This document shows positions 5,508-13,770 of a DNA stretch of 14,779 bases, piece by piece. Each line of letters begins with the position of its first letter. Position 1 is the first letter of the stretch. Source of the DNA: Rhodopirellula sp. (GTDB lineage: Bacteria; Planctomycetota; Planctomycetia; Pirellulales; Pirellulaceae). The stretch spans positions 264,639 through 279,417 of the forward strand of contig PAXU01000006.1 in assembly GCA_002714565.1 (NCBI GenBank), given 5' to 3'. The notes beneath the pieces are model-generated. The model was not told the origin of the DNA. It saw only the letters and a list, made by a program, of their open reading frames with translations, and did no database searches. The translations under genes and the position numbers were made by a program.

Positions 5508-6632
5508 ATGCCGTCAAACACCCCACCCATCCGCATTGCAATCATCGGCGCAGGCGCTGTAAGTGACTATCACCACGTTCCTGGCATAAATATAGATCCT
5601 CGCTGCGAGCTGGTAGCGGTCTGTGACCAGAGTGAAGCACTGTTAGAACAACGTCGAAGTGATTGGGGAATAGACTACGTAACGACAGATTACAACCAAA
5701 TCTGCAACGATCCTGACATCGACGCCGTAATCATTGCGACGCCCAACTTCACACACCATGACATGTCAGTTGCCGCAGCCAATAACGGCAAACACATCAT
5801 GTGTGAAAAACCACTTGGGCTAAACTCGGAAGAAGTACGTCGGATGCGTGATGCAGCTCGGGATGCTGGCGTAGTACATATGACAGCCTTTACCTATCGA
5901 TTCGCACCTTCGATGCGGTACATGCGACATCTTGCTAAATCCGGTGAGTTGGGTGAGCTACGACACTTTCGCAGTCAGCGTTTCCTTGACTGGCCGGAAA
6001 CCAGCTGGGCATGGCGACAATACAAGAAGACTGCCGGCGCAGGTGATTTATTTGACATGACGATACACCGCATTGACTTCGCCATGGATCTCATGGGTCC
6101 AATCAATAAGCTCTGCGGCGCCGTTGCACAGTTTACTCCCAGAGACAAGACCGTCGATGGCCAGGACTGTGAACCATCTGATGTTGATGATTGGTCCGCA
6201 CTCATTGGCGTTTTTGACAACGGTAGCGTCGGTGTCTGGGAAGGCACAACGCTGGCCAAGGGATATCATAAGGACGGATTTGGTCATGAATGGGCAGAAA
6301 TCAACGGATCCGAAGCATCTGCTGTATATCAACTGCGAGAACCAAACCGGATTTGGCTCGGTCGTACCGGCAGTGATCTTGCACCGGTAGAAGTTCCCGA
6401 GGAATTCCTCAAACCCGCGGACAGCCCACGGGTTGTGGGTGAAGGAGACCCTGCGACCGTCTTCCGTTATGACTTAGTTTGGGAATTCGTATCAGCGATT
6501 GTGGAAGGCCGGCAGGCCGTACCGAGTTTTGATCATGGCCTTAATTCTCAAATCATTGCCGATTCAGTATTGGAATCCAATGAAAACGGGGCATGGATCA
6601 ATGTTGCATCACGCCTTGAACCTGTTGACTAA
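5508..6632 (+). CDS. Gfo/Idh/MocA-family NAD(P)-dependent oxidoreductase
   Basis: This family oxidises or reduces sugars, inositols and related compounds with NAD(P); the substrate cannot be read from sequence. The 374-aa protein has an N-terminal Rossmann fold beginning IRIAIIGAGAVSDYHHVPG (8-26), with the GAGAVS glycine loop. ATPNFTHHD (77-85) and CEKPLGLNSEEV (99-110) follow; Lys101 of the EKP motif is the usual catalytic lysine. The C-terminal domain carries DMTIHRID (183-190), where Asp183 and His187 match the family's D-x3-H catalytic pair. No signal peptide is seen, so it is probably cytosolic. The ATG at 5508 has AGGA 10 nt upstream within a small hairpin. The fabH-type gene starts 11 nt after its stop, with that gene's Shine-Dalgarno abutting the TAA, so the two are probably cotranscribed. 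Confidence 0.93.
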   Translation: MPSNTPPIRIAIIGAGAVSDYHHVPGINIDPRCELVAVCDQSEALLEQRRSDWGIDYVTTDYNQICNDPDIDAVIIATPNFTHHDMSVAAANNGKHIMCEKPLGLNSEEVRRMRDAARDAGVVHMTAFTYRFAPSMRYMRHLAKSGELGELRHFRSQRFLDWPETSWAWRQYKKTAGAGDLFDMTIHRIDFAMDLMGPINKLCGAVAQFTPRDKTVDGQDCEPSDVDDWSALIGVFDNGSVGVWEGTTLAKGYHKDGFGHEWAEINGSEASAVYQLREPNRIWLGRTGSDLAPVEVPEEFLKPADSPRVVGEGDPATVFRYDLVWEFVSAIVEGRQAVPSFDHGLNSQIIADSVLESNENGAWINVASRLEPVD

Positions 6633-6643
6633 GGATTATTGAA

Positions 6644-7663
6644 TTGGCTCTCGTTGACTCAGTCACAACCAGTCGTCAAGTTGATACCCTCACGGGTATC
6701 AACATTCTAGCGACAGGGTCATATGCGCCTGAGCAGCGTATACTCAACGAAGATCTTGCCAAGCACGGATATGATGCTGAGTGGATCATCCAACGCACTG
6801 GAATCGAATGTCGACATCAAAGTGCGCCTGGGGAAGCGACCAGCGACGTAGCCTTACAAGCTGCTCGAAATTGCCTGGAACAAGCTAATACCGATCCATC
6901 GGAAATCGACCTCATACTTGTCGCCACGATCACACCGGACCAACAAACACCCTCCACTGCCTGCTTGCTGCAACACAAACTTGGGTCCAATGCACCGGCC
7001 ATGGATATCGGTGCGGCGTGTGCTGGATTCATGTACGCACTGGTAACCGCTGCACAGTTCATAAAAACCGGCACCTATGAACGCATCCTAGTTGTTGGTG
7101 CTGACCTGATGACGCATACCGTTAACCCCGACGACAAGAAAACGTTTCCACTCTTCGGTGATGGCGCTGGTGCAGTACTTGTCGGACCAGGTAATGACGA
7201 TCAAGGCTTACTGGGTTACACGCTTGGTGCTGATGGTGAAGGCGGGTGCCTCTTACATGTACCATCCGGTGGCACACTTAGCCCCCTCAACTCAGAGACG
7301 ATTAGCGATAACCGACACTTTTTGGAAATGGATGGGCGAGCGGTCTTCAAATGGGCAGTCAGGATGCTGGCGAGCAGCGTCAACCAGGTGCTCAAGCACA
7401 CCAACCTCTCAATTGATGATTTAGATCTTGCGGTGTTTCATCAAGCAAACATCAGAATACTTGATGCGGCCCGAGAGAACCTCGGACTACCCACCGACAA
7501 AGTGATCGTAAACCTCCATGAATATGGAAACACATCCGCAGCGAGCATCCCGCTCGCATTGGATGAAGCTAACCGCAATGACCGCATTAAACCGGGCGAT
7601 AAGATACTATTAAGTGGGTTCGGCGCTGGACTCACATGGGGCACAGCAATCATTCAATGGTAA
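6644..7663 (+). CDS. fabH: 3-oxoacyl-[ACP] synthase III (KAS III / FabH-type)
   Basis: FabH condenses acetyl-CoA (or another acyl-CoA) with malonyl-ACP to start fatty acid synthesis. The 339-aa protein keeps the Cys-His-Asn triad: Cys126 in DIGAACAGF, His266 in FHQAN and Asn296 in YGNTSAASIP. The family C-terminal signature GFGAGLTWG is at 325-333, and WIIQRTGIECR (48-58) matches the conserved N-terminal region. The start is TTG at 6644, supported by AAGGA 8 nt upstream; no ATG or GTG fits. It leaves about 17 residues before the family's usual beginning. The gene stands apart from plsX, fabD, fabG and acpP. It may be a second or specialised KAS III, for example one with a branched or longer acyl-CoA primer, which is inference. 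It lies 11 nt after the oxidoreductase gene and 67 nt before pepF. Confidence 0.9.
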   Translation: MALVDSVTTSRQVDTLTGINILATGSYAPEQRILNEDLAKHGYDAEWIIQRTGIECRHQSAPGEATSDVALQAARNCLEQANTDPSEIDLILVATITPDQQTPSTACLLQHKLGSNAPAMDIGAACAGFMYALVTAAQFIKTGTYERILVVGADLMTHTVNPDDKKTFPLFGDGAGAVLVGPGNDDQGLLGYTLGADGEGGCLLHVPSGGTLSPLNSETISDNRHFLEMDGRAVFKWAVRMLASSVNQVLKHTNLSIDDLDLAVFHQANIRILDAARENLGLPTDKVIVNLHEYGNTSAASIPLALDEANRNDRIKPGDKILLSGFGAGLTWGTAIIQW

Positions 7664-7730
7664 TGCCACCGTATTGCCCTTCTTGATCACCGTCTCAACT
7701 CAAAATGCTTCCTCACTTCAAAGGACTAAC

Positions 7731-9569
7731 ATGACTGCTGCAGATACAGATGCCAGTTCCCAGGTAAAAACCCTCGCCGATCGTAGTGAAGTCGCTGTTA
7801 GTGACACATGGGATCTTTCGAGCCTGTTTGAATCCAATGAACAGTGGGAAGCAGCCTTTAATGAACTGGAAGCCCGGCTGGGAGAAATCGAGGAATTCGA
7901 TGGTAAACTCGCCGAGAGTGCATCATCGTTGGCAGCCTGCCTGAGGCTGGACAGCGAACTGGACCGGCTAGCAGAACGCTTGGCATATTACGCTATGCTT
8001 CGTACCAGCGAAGATGTCGGCGACAGTGGCAGCCAGGCCATGTATGCAAGATTTCAAAGCATCGCATCAAAACTAGCTCAGGCCAGCAGCTTTATTCGAC
8101 CTGAAATCATGTCGATCGATGCAGACAAGATGAATGCCATGCTTCAGGACGAGGAATTGAGTTTATTCCAACTACAACTGGAACGGATGCTCAAGTATCG
8201 GCCTCACACGCTAAGTCAGGAGGGAGAACAAATCCTGGCGATGCAATCAGAGATGGCTTCAGCAGCGAGAAAGACTTTCGAACAACTCCATAATGTCGAC
8301 ATGAAGTTCGGCGCTGTGGAAAACGAAAATGGCGAACAGGTTGAGCTTAGTAATGCAACCTTCGGACAATTTCTACAATCTCCGTCCAGAGAGGTTCGCA
8401 AGGCAGCCTTTCATCAGTATTACGACAATTATCAATCACACGAGAACACGCTAGCCGCCACACTCGGCGGATCCATTCAAAAAGACGTCTACTACGCCAA
8501 GGTGCGAAACTACGATAGCGCGTTGTCAGCGGCACTTTTCCCTGACAATATGCCAAGCACCGTATATGACAACCTGATCCAGTCTGTCCGAAATCATCTT
8601 CCTTCTGTATACCGTTATCTGGATGTCCGTCGAAGGATGATGGGGATTGATGAAATCCATCACTATGACACGTACGTACCCATCATTTCCGAAATCGAAT
8701 GTGATTATCCATGGGATCATGCCGTCGACGTCATCATGGAGTCGCTCCAGCCACTCGGTGAAGAGTACTTAAGTGCTCTGGACACTGGACTACGTGGGCG
8801 ATGGTGCGATCGTTATCCCAATCAGGGAAAACGCAGTGGCGCCTTTAGTGCTGGTTCATTCGATGGCGACCCGTACATCTTGATGAACTACAAGCCGAAA
8901 GTATTGGATGATGTGTTCACTTTGACACATGAAGCCGGCCACTCGATGCACTCGTATTACTCATCATCCAACCAGCCGTACGAATACTACAACTACACGA
9001 TTTTTGTTGCAGAAGTTGCGTCCACATTTAATGAGCAGTTGCTCGGTCATCATCTGATGCAAAATGCAACGGACGATCGTGAACGGATGTACTTGATCAA
9101 CAAAGAAATCGATAGCATTCGCGGAACGATCATTCGCCAAACTATGTTCGCTGAGTTCGAGAAGATCACCCACGAGATGATCGAAAGTGGAGAGCCGCTA
9201 ACCACTGACAGTTTCAAAGCAGTCTATAAAGAACTGCTACAGGCATACTTCGGTGATAACTTCAGCATCGATGATCAGCTTGAACTGGAGTGCTTCCGCA
9301 TTCCACACTTCTATCGTGCTTTCTATGTTTACAAGTACGCTACCGGGTTATCAGCTGCAATCGCCTTAAGCGATCGAGTCCTTAACGGTGGCGAACAGGA
9401 ACTTACTGACTACCTAGGCTTCCTCAAAGGTGGTTGCAGTAAAGATTCGCTGGACCTGTTACGTGGCGCCGGAGTTGATATGGAATCTCCTGATGCTGTT
9501 AACACGGCCCTTGCAAGATTTGAAACTCTGGTCGATCAGCTTGACGAGATGAGCAAAAACAACGGGTGA
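7731..9569 (+). CDS. pepF: M3-family oligoendopeptidase F
   Basis: PepF is a cytosolic zinc metallopeptidase that cuts short peptides (roughly 7-17 residues in studied enzymes) and helps recycle peptides. The 612-aa protein begins TAADTDASSQ..., followed by DTWDLSSLFESNEQWEAAF, the typical M3B N-terminus. The zinc site is THEAGHSMHSYY: His400, Glu401 and His404 form HExxH, with the third ligand Glu428 in FVAEVASTFNE. The PepF-type block GAFSAGSFDGDPYILMNY precedes it, and the C-terminal FRIPHFYRAFYVYKYATGLSAA is also characteristic. ATG 7731 is chosen because AAAGGA lies 5 nt upstream and the N-terminus then matches the family; the frame is open further upstream but runs into fabH. There is no signal peptide. 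The stop codon lies within the first arm of a terminator hairpin. Confidence 0.94.
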   Translation: MTAADTDASSQVKTLADRSEVAVSDTWDLSSLFESNEQWEAAFNELEARLGEIEEFDGKLAESASSLAACLRLDSELDRLAERLAYYAMLRTSEDVGDSGSQAMYARFQSIASKLAQASSFIRPEIMSIDADKMNAMLQDEELSLFQLQLERMLKYRPHTLSQEGEQILAMQSEMASAARKTFEQLHNVDMKFGAVENENGEQVELSNATFGQFLQSPSREVRKAAFHQYYDNYQSHENTLAATLGGSIQKDVYYAKVRNYDSALSAALFPDNMPSTVYDNLIQSVRNHLPSVYRYLDVRRRMMGIDEIHHYDTYVPIISEIECDYPWDHAVDVIMESLQPLGEEYLSALDTGLRGRWCDRYPNQGKRSGAFSAGSFDGDPYILMNYKPKVLDDVFTLTHEAGHSMHSYYSSSNQPYEYYNYTIFVAEVASTFNEQLLGHHLMQNATDDRERMYLINKEIDSIRGTIIRQTMFAEFEKITHEMIESGEPLTTDSFKAVYKELLQAYFGDNFSIDDQLELECFRIPHFYRAFYVYKYATGLSAAIALSDRVLNGGEQELTDYLGFLKGGCSKDSLDLLRGAGVDMESPDAVNTALARFETLVDQLDEMSKNNG

Positions 9570-9608
9570 TAACCAGCCACAACCAGTCACCACCCGTTAT
9601 TGTTTTTG
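9554..9608. terminator. Bidirectional intrinsic terminator overlapping the pepF stop
   Basis: The left arm is CAAAAAC (9554-9560) plus AACGGGTG (9561-9568). The right arm is CACCCGTT (9591-9598), a 3-nt bulge (ATT) and GTTTTTG (9602-9608). That gives 15 paired positions around a 22-nt loop, with a T-run after the GC-rich stem on the plus strand and, by symmetry, on the minus strand. It sits between the convergent pepF and isomerase genes, so it can serve both. The left arm includes the last pepF codons and the start of its TGA. The loop holds a near-perfect 10-bp tandem repeat (AACCAGCCAC / AACCAGTCAC, 9571-9590). Confidence 0.82.
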
Positions 9609-9630
9609 AGTTGAACTCAATCCTGCTTGA

Positions 9631-10635
9631 TTACTCGTTTGCTTCTTCAAACGCGGAATCAAATGCGCGATTACTTGGATCAAAATCCAGTTGCTTCGTG
9701 AATCGGCAAGCTTCTGTTGCACCAAATTCACGATCCATTCCGGAATCTTCCCATTCGATGGAAAGCGGGCCATCGTAACCGATGTCATTCAAAGCTCGAA
9801 TGATCTCTTCGAAATTCACTCCGCCGCGACCAGGGCTACGAAAATCCCAACCACGTCGGTGATCACCGAAATTCAAGTGACTGCAGTTAATGCCCGTTCT
9901 GCCATTGAGCGTCGTGATGGCATCCTTGACATGAACGTGATAGATGCGATCTGGGAATGCCCGGATGAATTCCACCGGATCGATACCCTGCCAAATCAGG
10001 TGGCTCGGATCAAAGTTGAATCCAAATTCTTCGCGATTGTCCAACGCTTCAAGTGCTCGTTGAGCAGTATAAATATCAAATGCAATCTCTGTTGGGTGAA
10101 CTTCAAGTGCAAACTTGATTCCACATTCTCCGAATACATCAAGAATCGGATTCCAACGCTCTGCTAGCAGATCGAATCCTGCATCAATCATGTGCGGTGG
10201 ATTCGGCGGAAAGGAATAGATCAGGTGCCAGATGCTTGAGCCTGTGAAGCCGTTCACAACATCAACACCAAACTTCTGGGCAGCACGCGCGGTGTCTTTC
10301 ATCTCCTGGATGGCACGCTCGTTTACCGCTGCTGGATCTCCATCTCCCCAAATATAATCTGGCAGAATTGCCTCATGTCTCTCGTCGATGTTATCGAGAA
10401 CTGCCTGCCCAACCAAGTGAGCACTGATAGCTAGACACTGTAGATTGTGTCGTTCCAGTTGCTCATGTTTTTCCGCACAGTAATTCTCTTCGTTTAGTGC
10501 GCGTTGTACTTCAAAGTGGTCACCCCAACATGCCAGTTCGATACCGTCATATCCAAACTCGGCCGTTTTCTGGCACATAACCTCTGAAGGTAAGTCAGCC
10601 CATTGTCCAGTGAATAGCGTTACAGGTCGCGCCAT
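9631..10635 (-). CDS. Sugar-phosphate isomerase/epimerase, TIM-barrel (AP-endonuclease-2-like) family
   Basis: Members of this family (PF01261: xylose-isomerase-like, IolE/IolI-like, tagatose epimerase-like) isomerise or epimerise sugars and inositols with a divalent metal. The 334-aa protein begins [18 protein letters not shown], with [16 protein letters not shown] at 28-43. Likely metal and catalytic residues are Glu178 ([12 protein letters not shown]), Asp209 and His212 ([11 protein letters not shown]), His235 (YHVHVKDA) and Glu294 ([11 protein letters not shown]). No signal peptide is present. The ATG at 10635 has AAGGAG 7 nt upstream; an upstream in-frame ATG at 10695 would add 20 unlike-family residues and lacks a good ribosome site. 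Planctomycetes often carry such proteins with Gfo/Idh/MocA enzymes in sugar-derivative pathways. One lies 3 kb away on the other strand but is not in an operon with it. The true substrate is unknown. Confidence 0.9.
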   Translation of the reverse strand: MARPVTLFTGQWADLPSEVMCQKTAEFGYDGIELACWGDHFEVQRALNEENYCAEKHEQLERHNLQCLAISAHLVGQAVLDNIDERHEAILPDYIWGDGDPAAVNERAIQEMKDTARAAQKFGVDVVNGFTGSSIWHLIYSFPPNPPHMIDAGFDLLAERWNPILDVFGECGIKFALEVHPTEIAFDIYTAQRALEALDNREEFGFNFDPSHLIWQGIDPVEFIRAFPDRIYHVHVKDAITTLNGRTGINCSHLNFGDHRRGWDFRSPGRGGVNFEEIIRALNDIGYDGPLSIEWEDSGMDREFGATEACRFTKQLDFDPSNRAFDSAFEEANE

Positions 10636-10653
10636 GAAAATACTCCTTAAGTG

Positions 10654-10683
10654 TTCGCGTTTTTGGCTTGCTCGGGACGCGAA
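10654..10683 (-). promoter_or_regulatory. 7-bp inverted repeat upstream of the isomerase gene
   Basis: TTCGCGT (10654-10660) and ACGCGAA (10677-10683) are perfect inverted repeats separated by 16 bp, just upstream of the isomerase Shine-Dalgarno (AAGGAG, 10643-10648). The spacing suits either an operator for a dimeric repressor or a leader hairpin. The divergent gap continues to 10907 and should hold both promoters, but I cannot place -35/-10 boxes with confidence and see no gene in it. Confidence 0.35.
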
Positions 10684-10907
10684 TACAAATCTCAATACCC
10701 AAGAAAACTTTGCTTTAACGACGGGAACCTAAATAATACAGTTACCCGTGTGTCTCGTTCATTTTGTAGGCACTCACTGTTCGATGCAACTAGGTATCAC
10801 CCCAACTTGACCATTGATGTGATCGGGCATTTCACATTACAATTCCTCGCCCATTCGAAAGTGGAGAGTTACTGATACCGAAAAGTCGAATACGGATCCC
10901 ACCGTTT

Positions 10908-11939
10908 ATGCCAAACCACAAGTCACTGTTATTAATCGCGCTAATCGTCTCGTTATCGAGTACAACCGTCAATGCTGCGCCCATCGTGCGATTGGAATTA
11001 CTGATCGATGGAAACCAGGGATTGCGTTATGCACCGAAGTGGGTGGAGTTTGTGGAGAAGGTAGGCAATTACAACGTACGTGTCCGTAGCAAGAAACCCG
11101 GTGAGAAGCCTGAGGTTCGGCAAACCGGTTCAAAGACATCTCCCATCTACACGGTAATCGGATTCATTACAGAGCGTGAAGTTGTACTACACGCTGCAAA
11201 GTTCCGATTGGGCGACGTGGATGGCCTGAAAAAATACCTCGAACGACTCAAGGGAGATGGCGTTAAGTCGCTCACCGAAGAAATTGGGTTATTCGATTTG
11301 ACCCGAGAGCAAATTGTCGATGTTCATAAAAAGCTATCACAGCCCATCGTGTTTGCCACTCGTGGACGTCCAGTCGGTCAAATCCTTTTTGACCTTGCTG
11401 ACCTCGTAAAGATGGAATTCGCAATTGATGGCTCTGTTTCCTTTGTGGCCAAGTCTGGTGAGAAGTTCCAACACGAGATGAAAGGCCTTTCCGCTGGCAC
11501 AGTCTTTGCCGCAGTTCTAAGAACTCACGGGGTCGCACTCGTCCCCGAGAAACCTCCCGGCAAACCGACCCTGCTAAGGCTGGCGTCACTCAGCGAGACC
11601 GAAGATTTTTGGCCAGTCGGCTGGCCATCCAAGGCGAGGCCTGCAGATCTTGCACCCGATTTATTTAAAAATCTGACCGTAGAAATCAAAGACACCGAAT
11701 TACATAAAGTCATTAACGCAATCAGCCCCAGGCTCAAGACACCCGTGCTTGTGGATGAGCGGGCAATGCTTGCGACGGGTGTGGATCTGAACAAGAAAGT
11801 CACCGTCCCACCCGGTCGATCGTACTACAAGAGAATACTCGATACCGCTTTGGCCATGGGTGGCCTGCGTTGTGCTATTTTGGAAGATGACTCCGGTCGC
11901 GGCTTCCTTTGGATTACTACCGCCAAACCCTATCCGTAA
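10908..11939 (+). CDS. Secreted protein with two secretin/STN-like modules, function unknown
   Basis: The 343-aa protein has a clear signal peptide (MPNHKSLLLIALIVSLSSTTVNA, cut near residue 23), so it is exported. Residues 24-140 form a domain I do not recognise (start APIVRLELLIDG). Two stretches look like the small beta-alpha-beta fold of secretin N or STN domains. One is at about 146-213 (PVGQILFDLADLVKMEFAID... FAAVLRTHGVALV). The other is at about 252-337 (LTVEIKDTELHKVINAIS... PVLVDERAM... YYKRILDTALAMGGLRCAI). The resemblance is by eye only. No secretin barrel or TonB domain is present. The ribosome site is weak (a GGA about 10 nt upstream). The next gene begins 4 nt after this stop, so the two are probably translationally coupled and may act together at the envelope. 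Confidence 0.8.
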   Translation: MPNHKSLLLIALIVSLSSTTVNAAPIVRLELLIDGNQGLRYAPKWVEFVEKVGNYNVRVRSKKPGEKPEVRQTGSKTSPIYTVIGFITEREVVLHAAKFRLGDVDGLKKYLERLKGDGVKSLTEEIGLFDLTREQIVDVHKKLSQPIVFATRGRPVGQILFDLADLVKMEFAIDGSVSFVAKSGEKFQHEMKGLSAGTVFAAVLRTHGVALVPEKPPGKPTLLRLASLSETEDFWPVGWPSKARPADLAPDLFKNLTVEIKDTELHKVINAISPRLKTPVLVDERAMLATGVDLNKKVTVPPGRSYYKRILDTALAMGGLRCAILEDDSGRGFLWITTAKPYP

Positions 11940-11943
11940 ACCC

Positions 11944-13716
11944 ATGCAACTTCTGCTCATTCTTGCTTCGCTGCTGGCACCTGCGGATGAATCTGCTGAT
12001 CAGCAATATCATCGGGACTTAGTGGACCTAGCATCCAAGTGTACTGAACTCGATTTGGATGACCAGGCGGAGATCACTCGCAATTGGGCAGCAACGCAAC
12101 GCGCAGACCAGATTGATCTTTATATCCCCATATCAAAATCAACTACCCTGTCGGAAAATGCGCCTCAACTGGTGAAGTTCTGGCACGAGCGATTTTTGGA
12201 GATACGTAGCCAATACGCTGAACGCCTCTTCAACAACGCTGTTGCCATCTGCAGTGAAGACCCTGGTAGAGCCTATAAGTTGCTCTATCAAACGCTGCGG
12301 GAGAATCCAAATCATTTGCAAGCGTTGACGGCGTTGGAGTTGGATACCCAGTCCAATGTAAAGGTTACAAAGCCAGGCGTAATTCACTCCCGCACCACAT
12401 GGCCAGCACGCACCTACTGGCGGCTTGAGTCCCGATATTTTGTGATTGATACCAATAAAAGCCGTGAGGCGGCCGAACATATTCATGCGGAACTGGTAGC
12501 ACTTGAAGCAGCATGGAAACAAGTATTCTATTCATATTGGGCCGATCCAACGGCGTTAGCCAAGCGTTTAGAGGGCGAAGATGTTTCATTGGCAAAACAT
12601 CGGAATGCAACTCGTAAGCATCGGATCATTGTGTTTGACACAAGAAGTCAATATGCCTCTTTTCTGGATAGCAAGGGCAGTAACGCCACCGCATCACTTG
12701 GTTTATACGATGATAAATCTCAAACGTCGTACTTCTTTATCGATGACCTTGATACACATGATACCTGGTTACACGAAGTGACCCACCAGTTCTTTCAGGA
12801 ACGTGGCCCCGGCGTGCTAAATATAGGCCGCAATCAAAACACGATGCTTGTCGAAGGCATCGCCATGTACATGGAATCATTGCGAGAGGTCTCCGGACAT
12901 ATCACTCTCGGTGGCTGGGAATCGAACCGCCTTCAATTTGCTCGCTACTATCGACTCAACGGACAATTCCACATGCCAGCTAAAGACTTAATGGCGTTGG
13001 GAATGTCTGAAATACAGGGGCATCAAAGTCAGGGTGAGATTTACTATGAAGCGGCCGGTCTTGTGCACTCGCTGATGAACAGCGAAAGCGCGAAGGCAAG
13101 TGAGTTAAGGTCAAATCTCATTGAGGTGATCAGCGGTATATACCATGGAAAAGACACAGCTCAGGATCTAGCAACAACCGTGGCTCCTTGGGATTGGATT
13201 GAAGAAAATTACGTGCCGTTTCTGGTTGTTTCTGATCAGGATGTGTCTAACCTCGATTCAGGTACACCCATTAGGAATCTGGTACTCGCCCAATCACCGG
13301 TTACGGACGATAGCCTGAAGATCATCGGGAAATACAAGGATCTCAACTGGCTGGATCTGACCTATTCAAATGTGACGGATGATGGTGTACAGCACCTCTC
13401 TTCATTGAGCAATATTCGTAAACTCTCATTTGAGGGTACTAAGATATCAAACAGCTCGGCTGGGATACTTAGTAATTTTCCGGATCTGATCGAACTGGAT
13501 TTTTCGAACACACCGATTTCAGATGATGCAGTTGCTCAAATTACTCGCAAAACCAAACTAGAAGTCTTGTATCTCACGGGCACGAAGATTACCGACGAGG
13601 GGTTAAACAAGCTCGCATCTTTACGTAATCTGGAAGTGCTGGATGTTCGCAAAACGAATGTTAGCGATGCAGCCGTCGAGCAGCTAATGAAAATGCTGCC
13701 AAAGCTACAACGGTAG
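11944..13716 (+). CDS. Secreted HExxH metallopeptidase-like protein with C-terminal leucine-rich repeats
   Basis: From ATG 11944 the protein is 590 aa. Residues 1-16 (MQLLLILASLLAPADE) are a short signal peptide-like segment. The middle contains a gluzincin-type zinc site: WLHEVTHQFF gives His277, Glu278 and His281, and MLVEGIAMYMES offers Glu304 as third ligand. The surrounding sequence resembles planctomycete DUF1570-type peptidases. From about residue 442 to the end there are six leucine-rich repeats of 24 residues, such as VLYLTGTKITDEGLNKLASLRNLE and ELDFSNTPISDDAVAQITRKTKLE, typical of planctomycete LRR proteins. It starts 4 nt after the STN-like gene without its own Shine-Dalgarno, so translational coupling is likely. 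The frame is open upstream to 11860 inside the previous gene; I chose 11944 because the signal peptide follows directly. Substrate and partner are unknown; the LRR tail probably binds protein. Confidence 0.87.
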   Translation: MQLLLILASLLAPADESADQQYHRDLVDLASKCTELDLDDQAEITRNWAATQRADQIDLYIPISKSTTLSENAPQLVKFWHERFLEIRSQYAERLFNNAVAICSEDPGRAYKLLYQTLRENPNHLQALTALELDTQSNVKVTKPGVIHSRTTWPARTYWRLESRYFVIDTNKSREAAEHIHAELVALEAAWKQVFYSYWADPTALAKRLEGEDVSLAKHRNATRKHRIIVFDTRSQYASFLDSKGSNATASLGLYDDKSQTSYFFIDDLDTHDTWLHEVTHQFFQERGPGVLNIGRNQNTMLVEGIAMYMESLREVSGHITLGGWESNRLQFARYYRLNGQFHMPAKDLMALGMSEIQGHQSQGEIYYEAAGLVHSLMNSESAKASELRSNLIEVISGIYHGKDTAQDLATTVAPWDWIEENYVPFLVVSDQDVSNLDSGTPIRNLVLAQSPVTDDSLKIIGKYKDLNWLDLTYSNVTDDGVQHLSSLSNIRKLSFEGTKISNSSAGILSNFPDLIELDFSNTPISDDAVAQITRKTKLEVLYLTGTKITDEGLNKLASLRNLEVLDVRKTNVSDAAVEQLMKMLPKLQR

Positions 13717-13759
13717 CTCACCCTTTTACACACAATCGTTTAATTAACACGTCATTCGG

Positions 13760-13770
13760 GGAGACTCTCC
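13760..13770 (+). promoter_or_regulatory. Shine-Dalgarno of the creatininase-family gene inside an inverted repeat
   Basis: GGAGA-C-TCTCC (13760-13770) is a perfect dyad ending at the base before the ATG at 13771. As RNA it could fold as GGAG/CTCC around an ACT loop, covering the Shine-Dalgarno GGGGAG (13758-13763). The arrangement resembles the one before the oxidoreductase gene at 5493-5506. A functional role is not shown. Confidence 0.3.

Noticed and set aside
7614..7730. 39-residue upstream extension of pepF overlapping fabH
   Set aside because: ATG 7731 has AAAGGA 5 nt upstream and gives the usual PepF N-terminus; the extension is out-of-frame fabH sequence.
9691..10167. 158-codon plus-strand frame
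   Set aside because: It lies wholly opposite the well-supported isomerase gene and has no domain features.
11860..11943. 28-residue upstream extension of the peptidase-LRR protein
   Set aside because: It overlaps the STN-like gene in another frame, and the signal peptide begins at ATG 11944.
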